From Caulobacter henricii (GTDB lineage: Bacteria > Pseudomonadota > Alphaproteobacteria > Caulobacterales > Caulobacteraceae), in contig NZ_CP013002.1 of NCBI RefSeq assembly GCF_001414055.1, forward strand, positions 1,302,001 to 1,366,000: a DNA stretch of 64,000 nt. The letters run 5' to 3'. The position numbers were made by a program, and so were the translations under genes. The notes beneath the pieces were generated by a model. That model saw only the letters and a program-made list of their open reading frames with translations, searched no databases and had not been told where the DNA came from. Positions 1 to 8,134 of this stretch are shown in pieces. Numbering within the stretch: position 1 is the stretch's first letter; each line of letters opens with the position of its first letter.

Positions 1-460
1 GGCCTATCTGCAGCGTCCGGCCGCCGAGGCCTTGGGACGGGTGCACAGGGCCTTGGCGACCAAGGGCTATGGCCTGCTGATCCATGACGCCTACCGTCCC
101 TGGTTCGTCACCTGGATGTTCTGGGAGGCCACGCCGGCCGAGAGCCACAGCTTCGTGGCCGATCCCGCCAAGGGCTCACGTCACAACCGCGGCTGCGCGG
201 TGGACCTGACCCTTTATGATCTGAAGACCGGCAAGGTCGTCGAGATGCCGGGACGGTATGACGAGATGTCGGCGCGCTCCTATGCCGATTTCGTGGGCGG
301 CACGACAGCCCAGCGGGCCCGTCGGCAGATCCTGCGCGAGGCCATGGCCGCCGAAGGCTTTGAGGTCCTGCCCGAGGAATGGTGGCACTTCGACTACAAG
401 GACTGGCGGAGCTACGGCATCGGCACGAGGACGTTCACGGCGCTGGCATCGGGGCGCTGA
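1..460 (+). CDS. D-alanyl-D-alanine dipeptidase (VanX/DdpX family, M15), 5' end cut by window
   Basis: The reading frame is open from base 2 and is cut by the left window edge; the first residues (AYLQRPAAEAL) already look like family sequence, so the TTG at 32 is not the real start. Zn-metallopeptidase signatures are visible: DAYRPW, then SRHNRGCAVDL (the SxHxxGxAxD metal-binding motif) and EEWWHFDY near the C-terminus, which carries the catalytic Glu and third metal ligand His. The family hydrolyses D-Ala-D-Ala, usually as part of peptidoglycan turnover or dipeptide use in the periplasm or cytoplasm; a resistance role is not implied without vanHA-type neighbours, and none is seen here. A signal peptide cannot be judged because the N-terminus is missing. 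Confidence 0.9.
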   Translation, partial: AYLQRPAAEALGRVHRALATKGYGLLIHDAYRPWFVTWMFWEATPAESHSFVADPAKGSRHNRGCAVDLTLYDLKTGKVVEMPGRYDEMSARSYADFVGGTTAQRARRQILREAMAAEGFEVLPEEWWHFDYKDWRSYGIGTRTFTALASGR

Positions 461-524
461 GGTTTTCTGCCGTCCGCCGCAGGCAGGGCGTCCGAATCTC
501 CTCCATCCGCTCCGTCTGCCACCT

Positions 525-827
525 CTAGTCCTTGAAGAGTGCATGCATGGCGTCGATGGACTCTGGGCCATAGGCAACGGAGCCAACGGGGATCTTGCCG
601 TCGATGGCTTCAATCACCTTCGCGGTCCAGATCGGCCCAAAGCCACCACACAGTTCAAGGAGTTGAATGCCCTCGGCAACCAGTCGCTTTGCGGCTACCG
701 GACCCTGGGACGCCTTTTCGACGCCAATGGTGATCATCTCAAATGCGCCGGACCGCATGACCAACCGATGCTGAGCAGGCTCCAGACCCGCGCCGGTGAC
801 GATGAAGCCGAATTTTGTGAGGGCCAT
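525..827 (-). CDS. DUF6506 family protein, function unknown
   Basis: A 100-residue protein starting MALTKFGFIV. The internal ATG at 827 is preferred over the longer frame to 935 because an AGGA lies just upstream and the family homology begins there. It matches what I know of the DUF6506 family: a small alpha/beta protein with a conserved VAEGIQLLELCGGFG segment (about residues 50-64) and KIPVG near residue 78. No enzymatic motif is recognised. It is divergent from a LysR regulator that starts 167 bp away and is probably that regulator's target. The shared intergenic region carries TTTGGC-type inverted repeats. Confidence 0.8.
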   Translation of the reverse strand: MALTKFGFIVTGAGLEPAQHRLVMRSGAFEMITIGVEKASQGPVAAKRLVAEGIQLLELCGGFGPIWTAKVIEAIDGKIPVGSVAYGPESIDAMHALFKD

Positions 828-889
828 GTGTGCTCGTCCTGCTTTCGGAATAGGCGCAGCGAGCGTTTCTGCGACGCCAGCCTGCCGGA

Positions 890-935
890 ATGCCAAATCC
901 AGAAATGGCGTTTGGCATGTCGACGAGTTTGCCAA
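890..935. promoter_or_regulatory. Candidate LysR operator region: overlapping TTTGGC inverted repeats
   Basis: A perfect inverted repeat ATGCCAAA (890-897) N13 TTTGGCAT (911-918) is followed by TTGGCA (912-917) N12 TGCCAA (930-935), which reuses one arm. Both lie between the divergent DUF6506 and LysR genes. Dyads of this size and spacing are typical of LysR-type regulator sites. Assignment to this regulator is inference from position. Confidence 0.55.
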
Positions 936-961
936 GTCGGATCAGACCTGAAAAATGCTAA

Positions 962-984
962 TTTGGACAATGTTCAGTCCCAAA
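962..984. promoter_or_regulatory. Second dyad (TTTGGAC N8 GTCCCAAA) just ahead of the LysR start
   Basis: Arms TTTGGAC (962-968) and GTCCCAAA (977-984) form an imperfect palindrome that ends ten bases before the LysR ATG and abuts its AAAAGG ribosome-binding site. Binding here would block the regulator's own expression, as expected for autorepression. The half-site resembles the TTTGGC arms further upstream. Confidence 0.4.
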
Positions 985-993
985 AGGCATAAA

Positions 994-1890
994 ATGTTGG
1001 ACCTGAAGCAGTTGAGCTATTTCGTGATCGTGGCGGAGCTGGAGAGCATCAGCCGTGCCTCGGTGGCGTTGAACATCACTCAGTCCCCGCTTAGCCGGCA
1101 GATCCAGGATCTGGAGGATCGGCTGCAGCTGAAGTTGTTCGACCGGGTGAAGCAGCGCGTGCGGCTTACAAGCGACGGGCGCAAATTCCTCGTCCAGGCG
1201 AAGGCGCTTCTGGAGGCGAGCAATCGATGTGAAGCCGCAGCTGCAGCGCTAGCGGTCGGCCAGGTGGGGCCGCTCAGGGTCGGGTACGTGGACGCTGCCG
1301 TCCATGCCGGCCTGGTCACCAGACTCCTCCACGATCTGAGCGTCAGTTCGCCTGCCCTGCGGGTTGAGCTCAGGTCCCTACGTTCAGCAGCGCAGTTGGA
1401 GATGTTAGACGACGGACGGATCGATCTTGCGCTGACCCACTCGGTGCCAGCAAGGGCTCCTGAGTTGCTGACCACATACAGGTTGATCGAGGAGCCATTT
1501 GTCCTTGCTGTTCCCAGCTGCTGGCGTCAGTCGATCAGGGGACCTGCTGCAGTTGACCTAGCTGACATGCCTTTCATTGCGCCCCCTTTGGACGAGAGGA
1601 ACACATGGCGAATGAATGTACTCGACGCCTGTCGCGCCGCCGGGTTCGAACCCGACATTCGGATCGAAGCCTCCAATTTGGCGACTGTACTGGAGCTCGT
1701 ACGAGGCGGAGTAGGAGCGGCTATCGTCCAGGAGTCCGTTTCCCTTTCGGGGCGGGAAGGCATTCGCTTCTACCCCTTGCCCCCACCGTTCAGGCTTAGA
1801 CTGGAGATCTACGCCAGCCTGAGAAAGACCGATGAGCGTTCTCAGGCCCTCCGCAGTTGGGTTCAGTCTGCCCGCCTCCGATCTCATTGA
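994..1890 (+). CDS. LysR-family transcriptional regulator
   Basis: A 298-residue protein. The start at 994 (MLDLKQLSYF) is preferred to the ATG at 955 because LysR proteins begin right at the winged HTH and AAAAGG lies just upstream. The HTH spans about residues 4-62 (ISRASVALNITQSPLSRQI), followed by a periplasmic-binding-protein-like effector domain (about 90-290) with the typical GPLRVGYVD opening strand. It is divergent from the DUF6506 gene, its likely target. GC sampled inside the gene (52-55% at 1441-1500 and 1561-1620) is well below the 65-70% of most neighbours, which suggests that the pair was acquired. Confidence 0.9.
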   Translation: MLDLKQLSYFVIVAELESISRASVALNITQSPLSRQIQDLEDRLQLKLFDRVKQRVRLTSDGRKFLVQAKALLEASNRCEAAAAALAVGQVGPLRVGYVDAAVHAGLVTRLLHDLSVSSPALRVELRSLRSAAQLEMLDDGRIDLALTHSVPARAPELLTTYRLIEEPFVLAVPSCWRQSIRGPAAVDLADMPFIAPPLDERNTWRMNVLDACRAAGFEPDIRIEASNLATVLELVRGGVGAAIVQESVSLSGREGIRFYPLPPPFRLRLEIYASLRKTDERSQALRSWVQSARLRSH

Positions 1891-1930
1891 GAGGCAGGCG
1901 CTTACAAGCCGAACAGGTCGAAGCCTGTTG

Positions 1931-2662
1931 CTAGGCCGTTGTGCGAGGCCGCCAAACCAGCACATCCGCTGAATGCCCCACCCCAACCTTGGCGCATATC
2001 GTCTTCACGGAACATGACCCGCACTTCGGCCGCTCATCCGGACAGAGCATCTGGCCCAGGCCGCGCTTCAACAGCCAGTGCACCTCGAACAGATCGTCGG
2101 CGGTCCAGGTTCCGGGGGCCATCCGCATCAGTGCCTGATAGGTCTCCGTGGCGTCGCCGGGCCCGACCAGCCCGATCCTTTTCGCCACCCGGTGGACATG
2201 GGCGTCGACCACGAGCGCGCGCATGGCCAGGGTGCTGAAATTGAGCACGCTGGCGGCAACCTTGATCCCGACCCCCGGCAGGCTCTGCAGCTCCCAACGC
2301 GCCTCGTCGACGGTGCGGCCGGAAAGATGGTTGAGCGACAGCCAGCCGACCTTTTGCTGGATCAGCCTCAGGGCGTGGGGCAGGTGACGTGCCTTGTCTT
2401 CGGCATGATTGACCTCGCCGAGGGCGTCGAGCACCTCACCCTCTGAGGCCTGGGCCAGGTCCTCCCAGCAGGTGAAGCTACCGCGCAACCGAAGGAAGGC
2501 GGCCCAGGAGGTCGCGTCAGGGGTTGCACCGCTGATCGAGGCCTTCACCAGTTGCGAGATCGGATCCATCCGGGCCACGGGCCGCTGGGGACCAAATTCG
2601 CAGAGCAGAGCGTCGCGGACGGATTCGAGGGGCGATCGGGACAGGCCTAGGGAGAGCTGCAT
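1931..2662 (-). CDS. Endonuclease III-like HhH-GPD DNA glycosylase with [4Fe-4S] cluster
   Basis: A 243-residue protein of the Nth/MutY superfamily. A helix-hairpin-helix LPGVGIK lies at residues 128-134, with K134 at the catalytic lysine position of bifunctional glycosylases, and VVDAHVHRV supplies the catalytic Asp (D153). The C-terminus has C207-x6-C214-x2-C217-x5-C223, the exact endonuclease III iron-sulfur spacing. It probably excises damaged bases in base-excision repair. It is divergent enough from canonical Nth that it may be a second paralogue rather than the housekeeping enzyme, so no symbol is given. It converges on the LysR gene with a 40-bp gap. Confidence 0.88.
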   Translation of the reverse strand: MQLSLGLSRSPLESVRDALLCEFGPQRPVARMDPISQLVKASISGATPDATSWAAFLRLRGSFTCWEDLAQASEGEVLDALGEVNHAEDKARHLPHALRLIQQKVGWLSLNHLSGRTVDEARWELQSLPGVGIKVAASVLNFSTLAMRALVVDAHVHRVAKRIGLVGPGDATETYQALMRMAPGTWTADDLFEVHWLLKRGLGQMLCPDERPKCGSCSVKTICAKVGVGHSADVLVWRPRTTA

Positions 2663-2728
2663 GGAACCTCGCGCCGGAACATAATGAGAACATTATGCGT
2701 GGCGCGCCCGGTTGTCCACCCCAGAAGC

Positions 2729-3277
2729 CTAGCGCCGGGCGCGACCCCAAAGGGCGGTCACCCGGCGGCGCAGGCGGTTCCAGGCCACCTTGACCGGGGT
2801 CGGGGCGCGGGCCGGCGCAGGACGCTCCTCGGTCGGCAGTTCGACGCCGGCAAAGCCGACGATCAGGTCCCGCAGTTCGGGTTCCTGCACGCCAAGCGCG
2901 GCCTCGACCGGCGACATCCATTGCAGGGTGCGCTGGCCCTTCTCGGGCCAGGTGGCATGCTCGCCTGTCACCTCGAGCGCATAGACATCGACCTTGACCT
3001 TGCGGGCCGCGCCGCTCTTCAGGCGCTTGAGATATTCGTACTCACCAAGCGGCTGCTCAGCGATTACGCCATCCAGCCCGGCTTCCTCAAAGGCTTCCTG
3101 GGCCGCGGCGGCCGGATCACTGCGCTCCTTCATCGGCCAGCCCTTGGGGATCACCCAGCGCTTGGTTTCGCGCGAAGAGACCAGCAGGATCTGCAGGTCC
3201 GCACCCGAGCCGCGCCAGGGCAGAGCTGCGACCTGACGGCGCTTTTTCTCAGCTTGCTTGACCGGCTTATCCGTCAC
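2729..3277 (-). CDS. Nudix hydrolase (diphosphoinositol-polyphosphate phosphohydrolase-like)
   Basis: A 182-residue protein if started at GTG 3277 (VTDKPVKQAEKKRRQ), which has GGGAAAC just upstream and begins where the Nudix fold begins. The frame stays open to 3613, which would add 112 low-similarity residues. The Nudix box spans residues 46-68 (KGWPMKERSDPAAAAQEAFE then EAGL). The metal-binding Glu residues E61, E64 and E65 are kept, but the usual first Glu is Arg and the Arg of REUxEE is Gln, a pattern I associate with DIPP-like Nudix proteins. Such enzymes cleave diphosphates of nucleotides or inositol derivatives; the substrate here is unknown. It is divergent from the IorA-like gene. 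Confidence 0.85.
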   Translation of the reverse strand: MTDKPVKQAEKKRRQVAALPWRGSGADLQILLVSSRETKRWVIPKGWPMKERSDPAAAAQEAFEEAGLDGVIAEQPLGEYEYLKRLKSGAARKVKVDVYALEVTGEHATWPEKGQRTLQWMSPVEAALGVQEPELRDLIVGFAGVELPTEERPAPARAPTPVKVAWNRLRRRVTALWGRARR

Positions 3278-3647
3278 GTTTCCCAGCGTCCAAGGCTCGC
3301 ATTCCAACAGGCGGCACGCGTGCACGCCTATAGCGCGCGTACCGGGGTGAGTCGTCGAGGCCGCATCCTGAAACAGCGCCAGAAAAGCGCTGTCAGCGGT
3401 CGCCTGCTGCCAGGTCGGGCTATCGGAGACATAGGCCGGAACAGGCCAGCCTGTGAAACCCCGATCCAGGGCCGGGGCAGGCCTCAAAGAATCATAATCC
3501 GTGATCGGATTATTGCCCGGTTTGTGGCACGGCAATGGCGTCGGAAGTCTTTTTGCAGCTGTTGGCGTCTTGTGGGCAACAGGGCTCTCGTCCTTCGCCG
3601 GCGACTGAGGCATGGTCTAGCCACAAGGAAACGATCGGGAGCCGGGC
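3278..3647. other. 370-bp region between the Nudix gene and the molybdenum hydroxylase
   Basis: The minus-strand frame of the Nudix gene stays open to 3613 here, but the predicted peptide is Pro/Thr/Ala-rich without recognisable motifs and open frames are common at this GC content. The region should contain the promoters of both divergent genes. I see no clear RNA gene or repeat. Confidence 0.4.
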
Positions 3648-4109
3648 ATGGCGTTCAAACTGACGATCAATGGGGAAACCCGTGAGGTCGAGGTCGAAGG
3701 CGATACGCCGCTCCTGTGGGTCCTGCGCGACAGCCTGGGTCTGGTCGGAACCAAGTTCGGCTGCGGCGCTGCCCAGTGCGGAGCCTGCACCGTGCATCTC
3801 GACGGCACGCCGGTCCGGGCCTGCATGACGCCTGTCCGCCGGGTGGGCGACAAGGCGGTCGTGACGATCGAAGGGGTCGGCAAGGACCCGGTCGGGGCGC
3901 GGGTTCAGGAGGCCTGGAAGGCCATCGATGTTCCGCAGTGCGGCTACTGCCAGGCAGGCCAGATCATGTCGGCGACGGCCCTGCTGACGGCCAACCCCAA
4001 GCCCGACGATGCGGCCATCGACGCGGCGATGAATGGCAATCTCTGCCGCTGCGCCACCTATATCCGTATCAAGGCCGCCATCCGGGCCGCCTCCGGCCAG
4101 GGAGTTTGA
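3648..4109 (+). CDS. iorA: Isoquinoline 1-oxidoreductase-type alpha subunit, double [2Fe-2S] protein
   Basis: A 153-residue electron-transfer subunit of the xanthine oxidase family. The N-terminal plant-type cluster ligands are C39, C44, C47 and C59 ([15 protein letters not shown]). The C-terminal cluster ligands are C98, C101, C133 and C135 (CGYCQAGQ ... NLCRCATY). The length is typical for IorA-like proteins. It moves electrons from the molybdopterin subunit encoded directly downstream (2-bp gap, GGAG ribosome site inside the stop region). The symbol indicates family type; the physiological substrate could be an N-heterocycle or an aldehyde. Confidence 0.85.
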   Translation: MAFKLTINGETREVEVEGDTPLLWVLRDSLGLVGTKFGCGAAQCGACTVHLDGTPVRACMTPVRRVGDKAVVTIEGVGKDPVGARVQEAWKAIDVPQCGYCQAGQIMSATALLTANPKPDDAAIDAAMNGNLCRCATYIRIKAAIRAASGQGV

Positions 4110-4111
4110 TC

Positions 4112-6289
4112 ATGGACGGCGAAACGCTCCGCGATCCTACCCGCCGGCTGGTCCTGCAAACCGGGGCAGCGCTCGGCGGCGGCCTGATGCTCTCGTTCAG
4201 CCTGACACCCGCCAGCCAGGCCAGTGGGGCCAGCCCCTTGAGCGCCTATGTCCGGATCGCGCCGGACGGTGGCGTGACGATCGTCTCCAAGGTTCCGGAA
4301 GTGGGGCAGGGGATCAAGACCTCCCTGCCGATGCTGATCGCTGAAGAGCTCGACGTTGACTGGTCGGCCGTCACGGTCGAACAGGCCATTGCCGACACCA
4401 AGGTGTTCGGCCGCCAGGTGGCCGGCGGCAGCATGGCCACGACCCTGGAGTATGACGGCCTGCGCCGCGTGGGCGCTGCCGGTCGGGCGATGCTGATCGC
4501 CGCTGCGGCCACCCGCTGGGGCGTGCCTGCCGAGGCCTGTTCCACCGAGCCGGGCGCAGTGCTCCACACCCCCAGCGGTCGCCGCCTGGCCTATGGCGCG
4601 CTCGCCGAAGCTGCGGCGGCCCTGACACCGCCGGATCCCAAGACGCTGGTCCTGAAAGATCCCAAGACCTTCCGGATCATCGGCCAGCGCCATCCGGGCC
4701 GGGACCTCGATCGCATCACGACGGGTCAGCCCCTGTATGGCATCGATACCCGTCTGCCCGGCATGTTGTACGCGACCTTCGCCAAGGCTCCGACCTTCGG
4801 GGCCAGGGTGGCCAGTGTCGACCTGGCCCCGGCCCGCGCCGTCGCCGGCGTCCGGGACGCCTTTGTGGTCGAGGGCGGGACCAACCTGCAGAGCCTGATG
4901 CCCGGGGTGGCCGTGCTTGCAGACAGCTGGTGGGCGGCCCGCAAGGGGCGAAGTGCGCTCGACATCAAGTGGGCCGATCACCCGACTGCCGGTCAGAGCA
5001 GTGCCGGCTTCGCCGCCAGGGCCGCCGAGCTGGCCAAGGCCCCGCCCCACCGCACCCTGCGGGCGGACGGCGATACGGAAGCGGCCTTCAAGGGCGCAGC
5101 CAAGGTGGTCAGCGCCGCCTACAGCTATCCCTTCATCGCCCATGCCAGCCTTGAGCCGCAGAACTGCACGGCCAGTTTCAAGGACGGCAAGGTCGAGATC
5201 TGGGCTCCGACCCAGAACCCGGAGAGCGGACGCAAGCTGGTGGCCGCGGCGCTCGGGATTACCGAAGCCGACATCACGATCCATCTGATCCGCATCGGCG
5301 GGGGCTTTGGCCGGCGGCTGATGAACGACTACATGGTCGAGGCCGCCGTGATCTCGAAAAAGGCCGGGGCCCCGGTCAAGCTGGTCTGGACCCGCGAAGA
5401 CGACACCCAGCATGACTTCTACCGGCCGGGCGGCTGGCACAACTTCACCGCAGGCCTCGACGCCAAGGGCGATCTGGTCGGCTGGCGGGACCATTTCGTG
5501 ACCTTTGGCGAGGGCGAGCAGTTCGCCACGGCCGCCGGCATGAATGCCACCCAGTTTCCCTGCCGCGCGGTGGCCAATTATCGGCTCGATGTCTCGGTCA
5601 TGCCCCTGGGCGTCCCGACAGGGTTTCTGCGGGCACCGGCCAACAATGCCTTCGGTTTCGTGATCCAGAGTTTCATCGACGAACTGGCGGTTGCGTCCAG
5701 GCAGGATCCCGTCGCCTTCCGTCGCAAGCTGCTGGGCGAGCCGCGCCTGCTGGGCGAAGCCGGGCAGGGCGACGCCTTCCACACCGGCCGCATGCGTGGT
5801 GTGCTGGATCTTGTCGCCGAAGAGTCCGGCTGGGGCCGCAAGACGGCCAAGGGGACCGGCCTCGGCATATCCTGCCACTACAGCCATCTGGGCTATGTGG
5901 CTGTGGTCATGGAGGTTTCTGTCGCCAAGGGCGGGGAACTGAAGATCAAGAAGGTCTGGGCGGCGGTCGATGTGGGCTCGCAGATCGTCAATCCGGGCGG
6001 GGCCGAGCAGCAGGTCCAGGGCTCGATCCTCGATGCCATCGGCAGCACCCTGCACCAGGCGATCACCTTCGAAGGCGGTGCCACGGTCCAGGGCAACTAT
6101 GCCGACCATCCCCTGCTGCGCATGACCGAGGCCCCGCCGATCGAGGTGCATTTCAAGCTCAGCGACAACCGGCCCACCGGTCTGGGCGAGCCGGCCTATC
6201 CGCCGGCTCCGGCCGCCCTGTGCAATGCGATCTTCGCGGCCACGGGCAAGCGCATCCGCTCACTGCCGATCGGGGATCAACTGACCTGA
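4112..6289 (+). CDS. iorB: Molybdopterin-binding aldehyde/isoquinoline oxidoreductase beta subunit
   Basis: A 725-residue protein starting at ATG 4112 after GGAG; the same frame is open further upstream but there overlaps iorA and is spurious. The N-terminus reads RRLVLQTGAALGGGLMLSF, a Tat-type twin-arginine leader (R11-R12), so the enzyme is probably exported folded. Molybdenum-hydroxylase features follow: GGGFGRR near residues 396-402 and GLGEP near 690, whose Glu is the catalytic base position. Together with iorA it would form a two-subunit Mo/FeS hydroxylase. No cytochrome c or FAD subunit and no XdhC-like maturation factor is adjacent. The downstream upp and nucleosidase genes hint at nucleobase metabolism, but that is only context. 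Confidence 0.85.
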   Translation: MDGETLRDPTRRLVLQTGAALGGGLMLSFSLTPASQASGASPLSAYVRIAPDGGVTIVSKVPEVGQGIKTSLPMLIAEELDVDWSAVTVEQAIADTKVFGRQVAGGSMATTLEYDGLRRVGAAGRAMLIAAAATRWGVPAEACSTEPGAVLHTPSGRRLAYGALAEAAAALTPPDPKTLVLKDPKTFRIIGQRHPGRDLDRITTGQPLYGIDTRLPGMLYATFAKAPTFGARVASVDLAPARAVAGVRDAFVVEGGTNLQSLMPGVAVLADSWWAARKGRSALDIKWADHPTAGQSSAGFAARAAELAKAPPHRTLRADGDTEAAFKGAAKVVSAAYSYPFIAHASLEPQNCTASFKDGKVEIWAPTQNPESGRKLVAAALGITEADITIHLIRIGGGFGRRLMNDYMVEAAVISKKAGAPVKLVWTREDDTQHDFYRPGGWHNFTAGLDAKGDLVGWRDHFVTFGEGEQFATAAGMNATQFPCRAVANYRLDVSVMPLGVPTGFLRAPANNAFGFVIQSFIDELAVASRQDPVAFRRKLLGEPRLLGEAGQGDAFHTGRMRGVLDLVAEESGWGRKTAKGTGLGISCHYSHLGYVAVVMEVSVAKGGELKIKKVWAAVDVGSQIVNPGGAEQQVQGSILDAIGSTLHQAITFEGGATVQGNYADHPLLRMTEAPPIEVHFKLSDNRPTGLGEPAYPPAPAALCNAIFAATGKRIRSLPIGDQLT

Positions 6290-6348
6290 GCTCCAGGCCT
6301 CCGCGCGACGTTTGCAGGTCCGCCTGAAACGGCTATCGGGTGACGGGA

Positions 6349-6374
6349 GGCTCAAGATCCTTGGGTCCTGAGCC
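6349..6374 (+). other. Hairpin ahead of upp
   Basis: GGCTCA (6349-6354) pairs with TGAGCC (6369-6374) around a 14-nt loop, about 20 nt upstream of the upp start. No T-run follows, so it is not a clear terminator. It could be a leader element or chance. Confidence 0.3.
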
Positions 6375-6394
6375 GCTCACAGCAAGGTCATGCC

Positions 6395-7024
6395 ATGTCC
6401 ACAGTCACGATCGTCAGCCATCCGCTGGTGCAGCACAAGCTGACGCGGATGCGGGACAGGACAACCTCGACCAAGACCTTCCGTGCCCTGATGCGCGAGA
6501 CGGCGACCCTGATCTGCTATGAGGTGACCCGCGACCTGCCGTTGGACGAGGTGCAGATCGAGACCCCGGTGGCACCGACCACGGCGCGCGAAATCGCCGG
6601 CAAGAAGCTGGTCTTCGCGCCGATCCTGCGGGCCGGTCTCGGCATGGCAGAGGGCATGCTGGACCTGGTGCCCTCGGCCCGGGTCGCCCATGTCGGCCTC
6701 TATCGCGATCCGGAGTCGCTGGAGGCGGTCGAGTACTACTTCAAGGCCCCCCAGGACATCGCCGGCCGTCAGGTCATCGTCGTTGACCCGATGCTGGCCA
6801 CCGGCCATTCGGCCATTGCCGCCATTTCGCGGCTGAAGGCAGCCGGAGTCACCGACCTGCGGTTTGTCTGTCTGCTGTCAGCCCAGACCGGCATCGACAA
6901 TCTGAGCGCCGCCCACCCAGACGTGCCGATCTGGACGGCGGCCATCGATCCCGAACTCAATGACCATGGCTATATCGTCCCCGGTCTCGGCGATGCAGGC
7001 GACCGGACCTTCGGTACCCGCTAG
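6395..7024 (+). CDS. upp: Uracil phosphoribosyltransferase
   Basis: A 209-residue cytoplasmic pyrimidine-salvage enzyme that makes UMP from uracil and PRPP. The PRPP-binding loop is [10 protein letters not shown] (about residues 130-139), and the uracil-binding C-terminal region [17 protein letters not shown] is intact. The length matches the family (about 208-210). The ATG at 6395 is chosen by alignment to the family N-terminus ([11 protein letters not shown]). Its last bases overlap the convergent nucleosidase gene by four bases, with no room for a separate terminator. Confidence 0.97.
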   Translation: MSTVTIVSHPLVQHKLTRMRDRTTSTKTFRALMRETATLICYEVTRDLPLDEVQIETPVAPTTAREIAGKKLVFAPILRAGLGMAEGMLDLVPSARVAHVGLYRDPESLEAVEYYFKAPQDIAGRQVIVVDPMLATGHSAIAAISRLKAAGVTDLRFVCLLSAQTGIDNLSAAHPDVPIWTAAIDPELNDHGYIVPGLGDAGDRTFGTR

Positions 7025-7923
7025 TTCGGCAAGGCCTTGACGAAGGCCTTTACGACGCTGGCCGAATTGTCTGAGGCCAGCTGCAGGAAGGTGTGCATCT
7101 CGTTGGCCTCATCGCCGCCGCCCGCCAGGTCCGACAGGCTCCGGAAGGCGATGAAGGGCGCGCCATTGGCATAGGCGACATGGGCGACGGCGGCGCTCTC
7201 CATGTCGACGACCCGGGCCTGAAAGGTCGCGCGGGCATATTTGCGGTAGGCGGCATTGTCGAGGAAGACCGGGGCAGAGATGCCGTTGCCACCGACTACA
7301 ACCTTGGGGGCATGGACCAGGCATTGGCTGGCCACGCAGCGGGACAGTGGCGCGGTCGGGGCGATCGCGCGTGCCGTTTCCAGCATGGTCTTGTCGACCG
7401 GGAACCAGCGACGCCGTTCGGGCGGCGCGTCACCGCGGGCAATCATGATCGAGCGGGGGATCATCATGCCGAAGGCCGGCAGGTCGTCATTGCGCATGGA
7501 CGCCGAGAGCTGGAAGCCGCTCTCGGTCTCTCGGGCAAAGGCCGTCTCCAGGTTCTGGCTCCACTGGTCGGCGACGATCACGTCACCGATGTCGAGGCTC
7601 TCGTCGACCCCGCCGGCGATCCCCGAAAAGACGATGCGGCTGATGTTGAAGCGGTCCAGGGCCAACTGGGTGGTCATGGCGGCATTGACCATGCTGACGC
7701 CGCTGAGGAACAGCACGACAGGCTTGCCCTCCAGTTCGCCCGTCACGAAGGTGACGCCTGCCGCCGTATAGCGCTTTTGGTTCTGGGTGGCCGAGGCCAG
7801 GGCCTTCAGCTCGGGCGGGAAGGCGGACATCACCGCAATGCGTGGCGCTTCATCGAAGCGCTCGGCGGCTGAAGCCGGCAGTACGGCGATCAGGCACAGG
7901 GCCAAGGCGGCAAGCAGGCGCAT
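7021..7923 (-). CDS. Secreted 5'-methylthioadenosine/S-adenosylhomocysteine nucleosidase-like protein
   Basis: A 300-residue protein starting [21 protein letters not shown], a clear Sec signal peptide (cleavage after ASA, about residue 19). The 50-residue longer frame to 8070 would bury that signal. The purine-nucleoside-phosphorylase/MTAN fold is visible: [14 protein letters not shown] at the start, FSGIAGG (nucleoside-binding loop), [13 protein letters not shown] (the catalytic-site MESAA motif) and [10 protein letters not shown], whose Asp is the usual proton donor. A periplasmic location is unusual for MTAN, so it may scavenge extracellular nucleosides. It is convergent with upp, another salvage gene. 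Confidence 0.85.
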   Translation of the reverse strand: MRLLAALALCLIAVLPASAAERFDEAPRIAVMSAFPPELKALASATQNQKRYTAAGVTFVTGELEGKPVVLFLSGVSMVNAAMTTQLALDRFNISRIVFSGIAGGVDESLDIGDVIVADQWSQNLETAFARETESGFQLSASMRNDDLPAFGMMIPRSIMIARGDAPPERRRWFPVDKTMLETARAIAPTAPLSRCVASQCLVHAPKVVVGGNGISAPVFLDNAAYRKYARATFQARVVDMESAAVAHVAYANGAPFIAFRSLSDLAGGGDEANEMHTFLQLASDNSASVVKAFVKALPN

Positions 7924-8134
7924 TTCGAAACTCGCTGGGACCAGAGGGTCTACGCCAGCACGGCGTTGAAGGCCTGGACATAGCCCGTCGCCGGTTCTGG
8001 GCCAATTGTCGATGGACTGACCTGGCCCTGGGCACAAGCGCAGCCCTCCTGGCCGGAACACCATCGCCAAACGACTGAGATAGAACTCCCGGCATCAAAC
8101 AGTGCTTTAGTGGGAGGTGTCAGTGTGATTCATA

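Noticed and set aside
4058..6151. Minus-strand frame of 697 codons opposite iorB
   Set aside because: Composition-driven shadow frame; the plus strand has Tat leader, GGGFGRR and GLGEP motifs in order.
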